From CAWEHU01 sp963808965 (GTDB taxonomy: Bacteria; Pseudomonadota; Alphaproteobacteria; Acetobacterales; Acetobacteraceae), in contig CAWEHU010000008.1 of the NCBI GenBank assembly GCA_963808965.1, positions 1-29,187 on the forward strand: a DNA stretch of 29,187 bases. Direction: 5' to 3'. Shown in pieces: positions 15,459 to 23,927 of the stretch. The notes beneath the pieces are model-generated. The model was not told the DNA's origin. It did not search any database and saw only the letters and a program-made list of their open reading frames with translations. Within the stretch, counting starts at the first letter, position 1, and every line of letters starts with the position of its first letter. The translations under genes were made by a program, and so were the position numbers.

Positions 15459-16168
15459 ACTCCTGCGGGCGCCACGTTCTGTCCGAGCGCGGCGCGAAAC
15501 CGGGCGATCCAGGCGCCGATCTCCTCGGGCCGGGTCTTGAGCGCGGTACGGTTCACGATAAGCCGGCTGGTGATGCGCGCGATCACCTCTGTCTCGACGA
15601 GCCCGTTCGCCTTCAGCGTGGAACCGGTCTGCACCAGATCGACGATCAGCCGCGACAGACCAAGTCCAGGAGCGAGCTCCATCGCGCCATTGAGATGCAC
15701 GACGTCGGCATGGATTCCGCGTGCCGCGAAGTGCCGCCGCGCGACCGTCGGATACTTCGTCGCGACACGTACGCGGGACCATCGGGTCGGATCGTCGCTC
15801 CCGGCCGTCGCGCGCGGCTCGGCGACGGAGATCCGGCAGGCGCCGACACCGAGGTCGAGCGGAGCGTAGATTTCCGGGTAGTCGAACTCCATCAGCACGT
15901 CGGCGCCGCAAATTCCGAGCTGGGCCGCGCCGAAGGCGACGAAGGTGGCGACGTCGAACGGGCGCACGCGTACCACGTCGAGCCTCGGGTCGTCGGTCGG
16001 AAAACGGAGACGCCGGCTGTCCTCGTCCGCATAGTCCGGCGCGGGATGCACGCCCGCCCGGGCCAACACCTGCCCGCATTCGGCCAGGATGCGACCTTTG
16101 GGCAAAGCGAGGATGAGCGGTCCGGCCGCCTCGGGTTCGAGCGCGGTGGCCGGAAACGGCGCGGTCAT
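15455..16168 (-). CDS. hisG: ATP phosphoribosyltransferase catalytic subunit, short form
   Basis: HisG joins ATP and PRPP in the first, feedback-regulated step of histidine synthesis. The 237-residue length without a C-terminal regulatory domain marks the short form, which needs HisZ; hisZ is not in the window. Visible motifs are LILALPKGRIL, the AAQLGICGADVLMEF substrate region, VATKYPTVARRHF, and the PRPP loop ...LIVDLVQTGSTLKANGL. The N-terminal 15 residues are an extension. ATG 16168 is preceded by GAGGAG at about 6 nt. It overlaps hisD by 4 bp, so the two are coupled. Confidence 0.96.
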   Translation of the reverse strand: MTAPFPATALEPEAAGPLILALPKGRILAECGQVLARAGVHPAPDYADEDSRRLRFPTDDPRLDVVRVRPFDVATFVAFGAAQLGICGADVLMEFDYPEIYAPLDLGVGACRISVAEPRATAGSDDPTRWSRVRVATKYPTVARRHFAARGIHADVVHLNGAMELAPGLGLSRLIVDLVQTGSTLKANGLVETEVIARITSRLIVNRTALKTRPEEIGAWIARFRAALGQNVAPAGV

Positions 16169-16225
16169 GCGAACTCCTCAGGACGGCGCGACGCCTCTAC
16201 ACCAGTCCTCTTATGTCTGGAACCC

Positions 16226-17488
16226 TCAGCCCGGAAGGCGCTCGATCTCGGCGCCGCAGGCCGCGAGCTTTTGTTCCACGGCTTCGTAGCCGCGATCGAG
16301 ATGATAGACGCGGTTCACGGTCGTCTCGCCCCGTGCCGCCAACGCCGCTACGATCAGCGAAACCGATGCGCGGAGATCGGTCGCCATGACGGGCGCCCCC
16401 GACAACCCCGAAACACCGCGCACGATCGCCGACGCCCCGTGGACGTTGATGCGGGCTCCCATGCGATTCAGCTCGGGGACGTGCATGAAGCGGTTCTCGA
16501 AGATCGTCTCGGTCACCATTGCGGCACCCTCGGCCACCGCCATCAGTGCCATGAATTGCGCCTGCATATCGGTCGGGAAGCCGGGATAGGGCTCGGTCAT
16601 CACATCCACCCCGTGCAGTCCATCGAGCCGCCGTACGAGTAACCCGTCCGGCTCCTCGACGATCTCGACCCCCGCCTCGCCGAGGGTCCGCGCGACCGCG
16701 GCGAGATGATCGAGCCGGGCATTCCGGAGCCGCACGACGCCGCCCGCGATGGCAGCGGCGCAGGCGTAGGTGCCGGTCTCGATCCGGTCGGGGATGATCG
16801 CGTGCTCCGCCCCGTGCAGCCGCGCGACGCCGTCGATCACCAGCCGCTCGCTGCCGACCCCCGCGATGCGCGCGCCCATGGCCGAGAGACAGGCGGCGAG
16901 ATCGCTGATCTCCGGCTCGCGTGCGGCATTGTCGATCACGGTCCGTCCTTCCGCGAGAGTCGCCGCCATGAGCAAGTTCTCGGTCGCACCGACCGAAGGC
17001 ATCGCGAGCACGATCGCTCCGCCGCGCAGACCGTTGCGCGCGGAGGCATGGATGTAACCGCCGTCAAGGCGGATCTCCGCCCCCATCTGCTCGAACCCTT
17101 TGAGGTGCAGATCGACCGGGCGCGTCCCGATCGCGCACCCACCCGGAAGCGACACGCGCGCTTCGCGAACGCGCGCAAGCAGAGGGCCGAGCACGAGCAC
17201 GGAAGCGCGCATCTTGCGCACGATGTCGTAGGGAGCCTCCGTATTCGTGATTGCGCCGCCCAGCGAGAGCGTGCGCCCGTCATTCGTCACCCTCTCCACG
17301 GCGATGCCGTGCTGGGCGATGAGACTCCCCATCGTGTGGATGTCGTCGAGCTGTGGCACGTTCGACAGCACGAGCCGACCCTCGGTCAGCAAGGCGGCGA
17401 CCATCAGCGGCAGAGCAGCGTTTTTCGCGCCGCCGATGGCGATATCACCGGCGAGCGGCTTGCCGCCGCGAATGCGGATGCGGTCCAC
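16226..17488 (-). CDS. murA: UDP-N-acetylglucosamine 1-carboxyvinyltransferase
   Basis: MurA transfers enolpyruvate from PEP to UDP-GlcNAc, the first committed step of peptidoglycan synthesis, in the cytoplasm. The 420-residue protein contains GGAKNAALP (Lys22-Asn23 substrate site), the mobile loop with the fosfomycin-target Cys in PGGCAIGTRPVDLHLKG (C118), and PGFPTDMQAQF with the catalytic Asp. It starts at GTG 17488, only 3 nt after the dcd stop, so the two are probably co-transcribed. Confidence 0.97.
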   Translation of the reverse strand: MDRIRIRGGKPLAGDIAIGGAKNAALPLMVAALLTEGRLVLSNVPQLDDIHTMGSLIAQHGIAVERVTNDGRTLSLGGAITNTEAPYDIVRKMRASVLVLGPLLARVREARVSLPGGCAIGTRPVDLHLKGFEQMGAEIRLDGGYIHASARNGLRGGAIVLAMPSVGATENLLMAATLAEGRTVIDNAAREPEISDLAACLSAMGARIAGVGSERLVIDGVARLHGAEHAIIPDRIETGTYACAAAIAGGVVRLRNARLDHLAAVARTLGEAGVEIVEEPDGLLVRRLDGLHGVDVMTEPYPGFPTDMQAQFMALMAVAEGAAMVTETIFENRFMHVPELNRMGARINVHGASAIVRGVSGLSGAPVMATDLRASVSLIVAALAARGETTVNRVYHLDRGYEAVEQKLAACGAEIERLPG

Positions 17489-17491
17489 CGT

Positions 17492-18046
17492 TCAGAGCCT
17501 TGGCAGCGCGACGCCGCGTTGCCGCATGTATTTGCCCGCCTTGTCGGCGTAGCTGGTTTCGCACGGTCCGGCGCCTTGCAGGAACAGGAATTGGCAGATG
17601 CCTTCGTGTGCGTGGATCTTGGCGGCCAGCGGCGTCGTGTTGCTGATCTCGATCGTCACCTGGCCTTCCCATTCCGGTTCCAGCGGCGTCACGTTCACGA
17701 TGATACCGCAGCGCGCATAGGTGGATTTGCCGAGGCAGATCACCAGGATGTCGCGCGGGATGCGGAAATATTCGACGGTGCGCGCGAGCGCGAAGCTGTT
17801 CGGCGGAATGATGCAGACCGGGACGCGGCGGTCCACGAAGCTCGCCGGGTTGAAATCCTTTGGATCGACGACGGCGGAGTCGACGTTGGTGAAAATCTTG
17901 AACTCGTCGGCCACTCGCGCATCGTAGCCGTAGCTCGAGAGGCCATAACTAATGACACCCTCCCGCTTCTGGGTCTCGACAAAGGGCTCGATCATGCCGT
18001 GCTCGGCGGCCATGCGGCGGATCCAGCTGTCGGGCATCACAGGCAT
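17492..18046 (-). CDS. dcd: dCTP deaminase
   Basis: Dcd deaminates dCTP to dUTP, feeding thymidylate synthesis. The 184-residue protein shows the family blocks GLSSYGYDARV, CLGKSTYARCGI and PLEPEWEGQVTIEISNTTPL (with the catalytic Glu region), plus the C-terminal tail ...YMRQRGVALPRL. The frame is open back to 18115, but the family begins near MPDSWIRRMA. ATG 18046 (MPVMPDSW) is preferred and 18037 is the alternative. The ribosome site is weak (GGAG about 12 nt away). Just upstream on the same strand, across an 87-nt gap, lies a small basic-protein gene. Confidence 0.95.
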   Translation of the reverse strand: MPVMPDSWIRRMAAEHGMIEPFVETQKREGVISYGLSSYGYDARVADEFKIFTNVDSAVVDPKDFNPASFVDRRVPVCIIPPNSFALARTVEYFRIPRDILVICLGKSTYARCGIIVNVTPLEPEWEGQVTIEISNTTPLAAKIHAHEGICQFLFLQGAGPCETSYADKAGKYMRQRGVALPRL

Positions 18047-18133
18047 GGGCGGCAGGGCTCCGGAGGGGGTGGCCGGCCCGTCTAGCCTAGCCGCGCCGGG
18101 TCGGGCAAACCGCACTCCCGAGCGGCGGCTCAG

Positions 18134-18322
18134 TCATGGCGGCTTCTCCCCTTTGCCACCCTCGGACGAGAGGGGGTTGCGCGGTTCCGCCCGCGCCCGC
18201 GCCTGCTCCTTCCGCTTGCGGAGGTTCTCGCGCAGCGCGGCGGCTTCCCGTTCGATCCGGGCCTGCTTCTCGCGATCGCCCTTGGGGGTGACAGCCGGTA
18301 CGCTTGCCTTCGGCTCCTTCAT
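18134..18322 (-). CDS. Small basic conserved-type hypothetical protein
   Basis: The 62-residue protein starts at ATG 18322. It is dominated by a charged helix (DREKQARIEREAAALRENL, then RKRKEQARARAEPRN) with a disordered Pro/Lys start. Short proteins with an ALRxNLRRRKxQAR-type helix are common near murA in alphaproteobacteria, and their function is unknown. A nucleic-acid or RNA association is only a guess from charge. It lies 32 nt after the ksgA stop, in the same direction, without a strong ribosome site. Confidence 0.6.
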   Translation of the reverse strand: MKEPKASVPAVTPKGDREKQARIEREAAALRENLRKRKEQARARAEPRNPLSSEGGKGEKPP

Positions 18323-18354
18323 GGGAGCTGAGATTCGCCGACGCAGGGCTCCGA

Positions 18355-19177
18355 TCAAGCCTGAACTGCGACCAGCCGGACTAGAGCGTCGAATTCGGCG
18401 ACGGACAGCGTTTCCGCCCGGCGGGCCGGGTCTATTCCGGCGTGCGCCAGCAACGCCTCCCCGCCGAGCGATCGCAATGCGCCGCGCAGCATCTTGCGGC
18501 GTTGCCCGAAGGCGGCCGCCGTCAACCGCTCCATCGCCCTGAACAGGGCAGCAGGGGGTTGAGCCGGATGCGGCGTGATCGTGACCACGGCGGACCACAC
18601 CTGCGGCGGCGGAACAAATGCCGCGGGCGGGATGCGCATTCGCAAGGCGACGTCCGCGACCCATTGCGCGAGTACCGACAGTCTGCCGTACTCCGACGTG
18701 CCCGGTGCGGCGCAGATGCGCTCGGCGACTTCCTGCTGAAACATCAAGGTCATGCGCTCGAACGCGGCAGCCTGGCGTAGCCAGCCGACCAGCAAGGGAG
18801 TCGCGATATTGTACGGCAGGTTGGCCACGATCTGGCGCGGGCACGGCACCAGCTTCGCCACATCGGTTTCCAGCGCATCCTGCGGCCACGATGCGCAGCC
18901 GCCCGCCTGCCGCCTCGGCAAGCTCCTGCATCGCCGCCACGGCGCGCTCGTCGACCTCGATCGCCGTGATGCTGACGGCGGCCGTGTCGAGCAGCGCCCG
19001 CGTCAATCCTCCCGGACCTGGCCCGATCTCCACGACATGCCGCCCGGCCAAATCCCCTGCCTCGCGCACGATGCGGGCCGTGAGATTACTATCGAGCAGA
19101 AAGTGCTGTCCGAGCGACTTGCGCGCGGCCATACCGTGGCGGGCGATCACCTCCCGCACCGGCGGAAGATGGGGCAT
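18355..19177 (-). CDS. rsmA: 16S rRNA dimethyladenosine transferase (single-base frameshift)
   Basis: RsmA (KsgA) dimethylates two adjacent adenines in the 3' hairpin of 16S rRNA during 30S maturation. ATG 19177, preceded by GGAGG, starts a frame with SLGQHFLLDSN and the SAM-binding VVEIGPGPGGLTRALLD. The frame breaks at the doubled C at 18879-18880 (GG on the coding strand). Removing one base joins GRLRIVAA to DALETDVAKLV. The second part holds the catalytic NLPYNIATPLL and the FQQEVAERI motif, and the usual helical C-terminal domain. The corrected length is 273 residues, normal. It lies 26 nt after surA. The pdxA gene that often separates surA and ksgA is absent. Confidence 0.92.
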
Positions 19178-19203
19178 CCCGCCTCCGGGCTCCTGGCGCG
19201 GAG

Positions 19204-20538
19204 TTACGCGCGATTGCTGGTGCGCAGGTCGATATTGGCCCTCCGGCGAAGGTCTCGCTGAAGCTGCCGTGAGGCAAGCTCCACCCGCTCGGAGAGAATG
19301 CGTGCCCGGATCTCTTCCGGCGTCATCTGGGCGAGATTCTTCTGGTCGCGGGAGCAGACGATCAGCACGGCGATGCCGTCCTGCGAGACCAGCGGCTGAG
19401 TCGCCCGGTCCGTCGGGAGCGTGGCGAGGAGCTGCCGTAGCTGCGGCGGGTTCACGTTTTCCAGCCGAACATCACCGGGATTCGCCGGACGCGGCGAGTT
19501 CGCGGCGCGATTCGCGGCTTCCATCGCATCGCAGCTATGGATGCTGGCGCTGAGGCTTTTCGCCTTCTCCAATGTCTGCCGTTGCTGTTCGGTGGGCGCG
19601 GCGGGATTGAGCGGGGCAGTGAACGGCAGGAACACTTGCCGCAACGAGACCAGGGTCGCGACGTCGCGGCCGATCTCGCGCTTGGCCCGCAGCGTCACGA
19701 TCGAAATGCCGCCGGGGACCTGGATCGGGTTGCTGATCGCGCCGACCGGCATTTCCTGCACGACCTGGGCGACTTCGGGATCGAGCTGGTTGGGCTGGAC
19801 CCAGCCGAGATCGCCGCCCTGAAGCGCCGTCTGGCTCTGGCTGAACTGCGCGGCGACGACGGGGAAGGGCGCGCCGGCACGCAACTGGCTGATGACGGTT
19901 TCGGCGAAACGTTGCGCATCGGGCGTATTCGCGGGATCTTCGATCGGGATGAAGATTTCCCCGACCCGGTATTCCGGCTTGCCGGTCTGCTGCTGTAAGA
20001 GGCGCTCCTGTTCCTGCACCTCAGCGCTTGTGACGGTCGCCTGCGGCCCGAGTTGCTGGCGAAGTACCTGAGTCCAGGCGAGCTGCACGCGGATCTGGTC
20101 GATCAACGTTCGCAAACCGACGCCGTCGGCCTGCAGCTTGGCTTGGAGCGCGCCCGGCGGCATGTTGTTGCGCGCTTCGATTTCCCGAATTGCCGCCGCG
20201 ATCTGCTGGTCGGAGACGATGACGTGCCGACGCAGGGACTCCTGCAAACGCAGCCGCTCGTCAATGAGCTGCCGCGTCACTTGCGGTCGAAGGCGGTCCA
20301 GCACGTCAGGCGTGAGCGGTAGGCCCGTGGAGATCGCGAACAGGCGTCCGCGATTATTGACGTCGCCTTTACTGATCACGTCTCCATTGACGACCGCGAC
20401 AATGCTTCCCTCAGGCGTGGAGACGGGGGCGGAAGGCGTGGCAGGCGGCGAGGTCGGGGCGGCGAGCAGCCCGGCCGGCGTGACGGCCAGCAGAGTCTGC
20501 ACGAACAGCACGGCGAACGGATGAAGCCGGAATGACAT
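19204..20538 (-). CDS. surA: Periplasmic peptidyl-prolyl isomerase/chaperone SurA
   Basis: The protein has 444 residues. A signal peptide (MSFRLHPFAVLFVQTLLAV..., cleavage near residue 27) precedes a Pro-rich linker and the SurA N-terminal chaperone domain (IVAVVNGDVISKGDV...RQLIDERLRLQES). A parvulin-type PPIase domain follows (about 192-300), with EYRVGEIFIPI, FSQSQTALQGGDLGWVQPNQL and VPGGISIVTL. The second region (SLRQVFLPF onward) is more degenerate, and a C-terminal helix returns to the chaperone core. SurA escorts outer-membrane proteins, LptD among them, to the Bam complex. It sits 24 nt downstream of lptD in the same operon. Confidence 0.95.
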   Translation of the reverse strand: MSFRLHPFAVLFVQTLLAVTPAGLLAAPTSPPATPSAPVSTPEGSIVAVVNGDVISKGDVNNRGRLFAISTGLPLTPDVLDRLRPQVTRQLIDERLRLQESLRRHVIVSDQQIAAAIREIEARNNMPPGALQAKLQADGVGLRTLIDQIRVQLAWTQVLRQQLGPQATVTSAEVQEQERLLQQQTGKPEYRVGEIFIPIEDPANTPDAQRFAETVISQLRAGAPFPVVAAQFSQSQTALQGGDLGWVQPNQLDPEVAQVVQEMPVGAISNPIQVPGGISIVTLRAKREIGRDVATLVSLRQVFLPFTAPLNPAAPTEQQRQTLEKAKSLSASIHSCDAMEAANRAANSPRPANPGDVRLENVNPPQLRQLLATLPTDRATQPLVSQDGIAVLIVCSRDQKNLAQMTPEEIRARILSERVELASRQLQRDLRRRANIDLRTSNRA

Positions 20539-20562
20539 AGTTGGCTCGGATCTCCCCGGATA

Positions 20563-22800
20563 TTACATGGCGTGAAAGCCGAACTGTCCCACGGTCTTGA
20601 AGGTGAGCTGGAACAGCACGGTCGTCGCGCCATGATCGTTGTTGATGGAGGTGTAGCGCCGGTAATATTTTACATCGAAGATGTAGCACTCGTCTTCGTA
20701 CGCGCCTTCCGCGCCGACGCCCACCATTTTATCGGTGGAGAGGTCGCGCCGCGCATAGGCGCCGAAACGGTAGTGGTTGAAGCTGGTGGAGGCGCCGAGC
20801 GTGATCTCGTCACGGGGCGTGTAGAAATTCGTGGAGGTGGGCGGGGGAGGCGCCTGGTTGTAGAAAGTGTAAGGATCGAATGTCGAGTAGATATATCCGG
20901 CGGTGACCCGGAACTTCGGCACCCCGACCGTCGCGAGCGCGTCGGCGAACCTTATCTTGAAGTCGCTCTTATCGAGCCGGGTGCGGTACGTCAGGTCCAG
21001 CCATTCCGTCGGCGCCAGCGTCGTGCGCGTCACGACATCGGAGACCGTGCCGTTAAGGCCCGACTGGATCGGGAAGTTCTCGTTCTTCTCCGTGCGGTAG
21101 GACTGCCCGACCAGAGCGTCGAAAAGCGTGCCGTTGAGGAACCATGAGCCGTGCATGGCCACGTTGGCTCGAACGCCGCCTTCCAGCCGGTCGATTCCCG
21201 GAAAGCGGTTGAACCCGAACAGATTGGCGTCGGTGAATTCCAGATCGAGGCTGTCTTCGTTCGGGATCTTCTGGAACTGGCTATTGCCGGCGTTGGGTGC
21301 CACGATCAGCTGAACCTGCGGCTCGATGAGCTGCGTTCCCCAATCACCGGAATCGCGCATGAAGGGCCATCGGAAATCGAGCGCCGCCTGCGGCAGAGCA
21401 CGCGCCGTCGTGTTCGATGCGAGCGTACTGAAATTAGGCTGCTCGTTGAGCTTGGTGGCATTGTAGAAGGCGGCATCGCCGTGCAGCGTGAACTTCCAGA
21501 GGTCGCCGAGCATCCCGGTGAACGGGCGCTCCCAGTTCAATGTCAGGCTGGCGCGCTGCGTGTTCGTGCCCTGGTCGCGCAGCACGTTGAAGTTCTGGGT
21601 GTCCAGGCTGAGCCGCCCGCCGAGCGGATCGATCTGTCCCATGTAGCTATATTCAAAACGGGGCAGCACGACCGGTAGCTTCTCCTGGACGATGCTGGTC
21701 GTGAGGCCCTGATAGAATTTCGTGTCGAGACGCGCGTACGCGCCCTGGCCGAAACCTTCCAAATACGCCTGACTTGTCAGCACGTCCGGCGAGCCGGTGA
21801 GATACGGACTGAGATGGAAGTCGGTCACGTATTTCGATGACGACGCGCGCTGAAGGTCGAAGCCGTAGCGCCAAGTATCGTCGTAGTTGAACCGGCCCTT
21901 CGAGTCGATCAGCCCCTGAAAGCCATTATCGAGATAACCGGCGGACCCGTTGATCGTCAGTTCTCCGTCATTGAACCTGCGGCGATAGCTGAGAGCGAGG
22001 TTCGGCCCTGCCTGCGTGGTCAGCATCGGCGTGATGGTGACGTCGGACTGGTCGTCCAGCACGCCGTAATACGGGATGGAGACGAACTGGCCGATGTGGC
22101 TGGAGGTGCCGATCGAGGGAATCAGGATACCGCTGGCGCGCTTCACGGACGGATCGGCGTGGGAAAAGAACGGAAAATACGCGACCGGGATGCCCCACAT
22201 TTCCATCTCGGCATCGGTGTATTCGATGCGCTTGTGCTCCGTATCCTGCACGGCCGAGAGGGCGCGCAGTTGCCACAGCGGCGGCCGTGTCGGGTCCTCC
22301 TTGCAGAGATTGCAGGTGGAGTAGACGACGCGGCTCAACTCGTTGAGCTTGCCCTCGAAGCGCCGCGCTCCGTTCGCCGCGAGCTTGCCGTTTTCCGCGA
22401 GAACGGCCCGCATCCCGCGCAGCACGCCGTTGCGCATTCCCTCGCTGAGCTCCGCGTAGTCGGAGAACAGCACCTGGCCGTCCGGCTCGAGCAGGACGAC
22501 GTGCCCGGTCGCCGCGGCGACGTTGGTGTTGCGGTCGAAGGTGATCTTGTCGGCGCGCAAAAGATGGTCGTTTTGCCAAGCTTCCACATGGCCCGTAGCG
22601 GTAACGATCCCAAACTCGCGGTCGTATTCGACGGAATCGGCTGTGAAGGTGACGGGCTGGTCGCGCGAGACCGGCTCCTTGCCGCCGAGGTTGCTGAGAT
22701 TGCCAAGCTGCGCCTCCGCGGGCGCGAGTGCGGCGGAGCCAATGAGCAACCCAAGCCCGACCAATCCGGGCGCATGACGGGAGAGGGACGGGCGGCGCAT
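20563..22800 (-). CDS. lptD: LPS-assembly outer-membrane protein LptD
   Basis: LptD forms the outer-membrane barrel that inserts LPS into the outer leaflet with LptE. The 745-residue protein starts at ATG 22800, just after lptG. The open frame extends further upstream, but that would overlap lptG. A signal peptide ends near AEA-QLG (about residue 30). An OstA/LptA-like beta-jellyroll follows (VTFTADSVEYDREFGIVTATGHVEAW...). Next come the STCNLCKEDP Cys pair, likely part of the disulfide system, then WGIPVAYFPFFSH and the large C-terminal barrel ending with an aromatic-rich strand (FKTVGQFGF). It lies in the order lptF-lptG-lptD-surA. Confidence 0.96.
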   Translation of the reverse strand: MRRPSLSRHAPGLVGLGLLIGSAALAPAEAQLGNLSNLGGKEPVSRDQPVTFTADSVEYDREFGIVTATGHVEAWQNDHLLRADKITFDRNTNVAAATGHVVLLEPDGQVLFSDYAELSEGMRNGVLRGMRAVLAENGKLAANGARRFEGKLNELSRVVYSTCNLCKEDPTRPPLWQLRALSAVQDTEHKRIEYTDAEMEMWGIPVAYFPFFSHADPSVKRASGILIPSIGTSSHIGQFVSIPYYGVLDDQSDVTITPMLTTQAGPNLALSYRRRFNDGELTINGSAGYLDNGFQGLIDSKGRFNYDDTWRYGFDLQRASSSKYVTDFHLSPYLTGSPDVLTSQAYLEGFGQGAYARLDTKFYQGLTTSIVQEKLPVVLPRFEYSYMGQIDPLGGRLSLDTQNFNVLRDQGTNTQRASLTLNWERPFTGMLGDLWKFTLHGDAAFYNATKLNEQPNFSTLASNTTARALPQAALDFRWPFMRDSGDWGTQLIEPQVQLIVAPNAGNSQFQKIPNEDSLDLEFTDANLFGFNRFPGIDRLEGGVRANVAMHGSWFLNGTLFDALVGQSYRTEKNENFPIQSGLNGTVSDVVTRTTLAPTEWLDLTYRTRLDKSDFKIRFADALATVGVPKFRVTAGYIYSTFDPYTFYNQAPPPPTSTNFYTPRDEITLGASTSFNHYRFGAYARRDLSTDKMVGVGAEGAYEDECYIFDVKYYRRYTSINNDHGATTVLFQLTFKTVGQFGFHAM

Positions 22801-22802
22801 GC

Positions 22803-23915
22803 TCAACCGTCCTCCATGTGAAGCAGCAGCGCGACGGCCAGCATCAACCCCGATGCCGCAGGCGCCCAGGCCGCGAGCGCCACGGGCAGCGCGCCGGATT
22901 GGCCGAACTCCTCGGCCACCTTGGATACCACGAAAAGCGCGAACCCGGCCGCGACGCCGCTGCCGAGCATCTTCGCCACGCCTCCCCGTCGCGCCGGCCG
23001 CATCGAGAACCCGGCGGAGACCAGCGCCATGGTCCCTGCCAGCAGGGGCAGCGCGAGGAGCGCCTGGAAGTGCAGCCGGTGGCGGATCGCCGAGAAGCCG
23101 GACCGCTCGAGCAGGCTGATGAAGTCGGGAAGCGTCCACACGGACAGCGTGTCCGGGGACGCAAAGCTCTCCTGAACGCGGGTGACGGTAAGATCGGTTG
23201 GCAGCGTCAACTCTCCCGGCTTGTCGGGGAGGTGGTCCGGACGGATGGTCCGCGCGTCTTGCAGGCTCCAGGCGCCTCCGGACAGGGTGCCGCGGGCGGC
23301 CTCGATCCGCGCGAGCAGCCGATCGCTGCCGTCGAGACGGAAGATGCTGAGCTCCTCCGCATCCAGGTTCTTACCATGCAGGCGCACGCGCTGCGCGTGG
23401 ATGATGGCCACCCCGTCCGGGGTCAGGCCCCGGTCCGACTGCCGCAGCCAGAGCTGGCCGCCCGTAAGGGCGAGCGGGCCGCCGCCCGTGCGCAGGTAGG
23501 TATTGTCGAGCACCTCGGCCCGGCCGAGCATCACCGAGGAGAGTGGGCTGATCGCGGCCGTGGCGAGCCCGCCCAGCAGGATGGCGCAGAGCATCGGGGC
23601 GGCCAGGAACTGCCACGCGGAAATCCCGGCCGCGCGCGCGACGATCAGTTCGGACGAGCGGGTCAGGCGCCAGAACGACAAGATGCCGCCGAGCAGCACA
23701 GCGAACGGCAGGATTTGTATCGCGATGTAAGGCAGACGAAGCGCCGCGATCTGCGTCACGAGACCGAATGTGGCTTCCGGCTTGGACGCCGAACGGCGCA
23801 GCAGTTCGATGAAGTCGAACAGCGCGACCAGGCCGGATAGCGAGGCGAGCATCGCCAGCACGGACCACGTGAACTGGCGGGCGATGTAGAGCGACAGCGT
23901 GACCGCGCCGAGCAT
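22803..23915 (-). CDS. lptG: LPS export ABC transporter permease LptG
   Basis: This 370-residue inner-membrane permease belongs to the LptB2FG complex. Three N-terminal membrane helices (LYIARQFTWSVLAMLASL...; YIAIQILPFAVLLGGILSFW) lead to the coupling-helix segment RSSELIVARAAGIS. A large periplasmic beta-jellyroll (about 130-260) and three C-terminal helices (about 275-365) follow. Its start lies 12 nt after lptF, and an AGG-rich ribosome site overlaps that gene's stop. LptG is distinguished from LptF by its place after LptF, by its shorter loop and by the lptG-lptD junction. Confidence 0.93.
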   Translation of the reverse strand: MLGAVTLSLYIARQFTWSVLAMLASLSGLVALFDFIELLRRSASKPEATFGLVTQIAALRLPYIAIQILPFAVLLGGILSFWRLTRSSELIVARAAGISAWQFLAAPMLCAILLGGLATAAISPLSSVMLGRAEVLDNTYLRTGGGPLALTGGQLWLRQSDRGLTPDGVAIIHAQRVRLHGKNLDAEELSIFRLDGSDRLLARIEAARGTLSGGAWSLQDARTIRPDHLPDKPGELTLPTDLTVTRVQESFASPDTLSVWTLPDFISLLERSGFSAIRHRLHFQALLALPLLAGTMALVSAGFSMRPARRGGVAKMLGSGVAAGFALFVVSKVAEEFGQSGALPVALAAWAPAASGLMLAVALLLHMEDG

Positions 23916-23927
23916 CCGCGACCTGCC

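Noticed and set aside
16706..18085. 459-codon plus-strand frame opposite murA and dcd
   Set aside because: It is antisense to two well-supported genes; the open frame is a by-product of GC-rich codon use.
22801..23139. N-terminal extension of the lptD frame
   Set aside because: It overlaps lptG in another frame. ATG 22800 immediately precedes a proper signal peptide.
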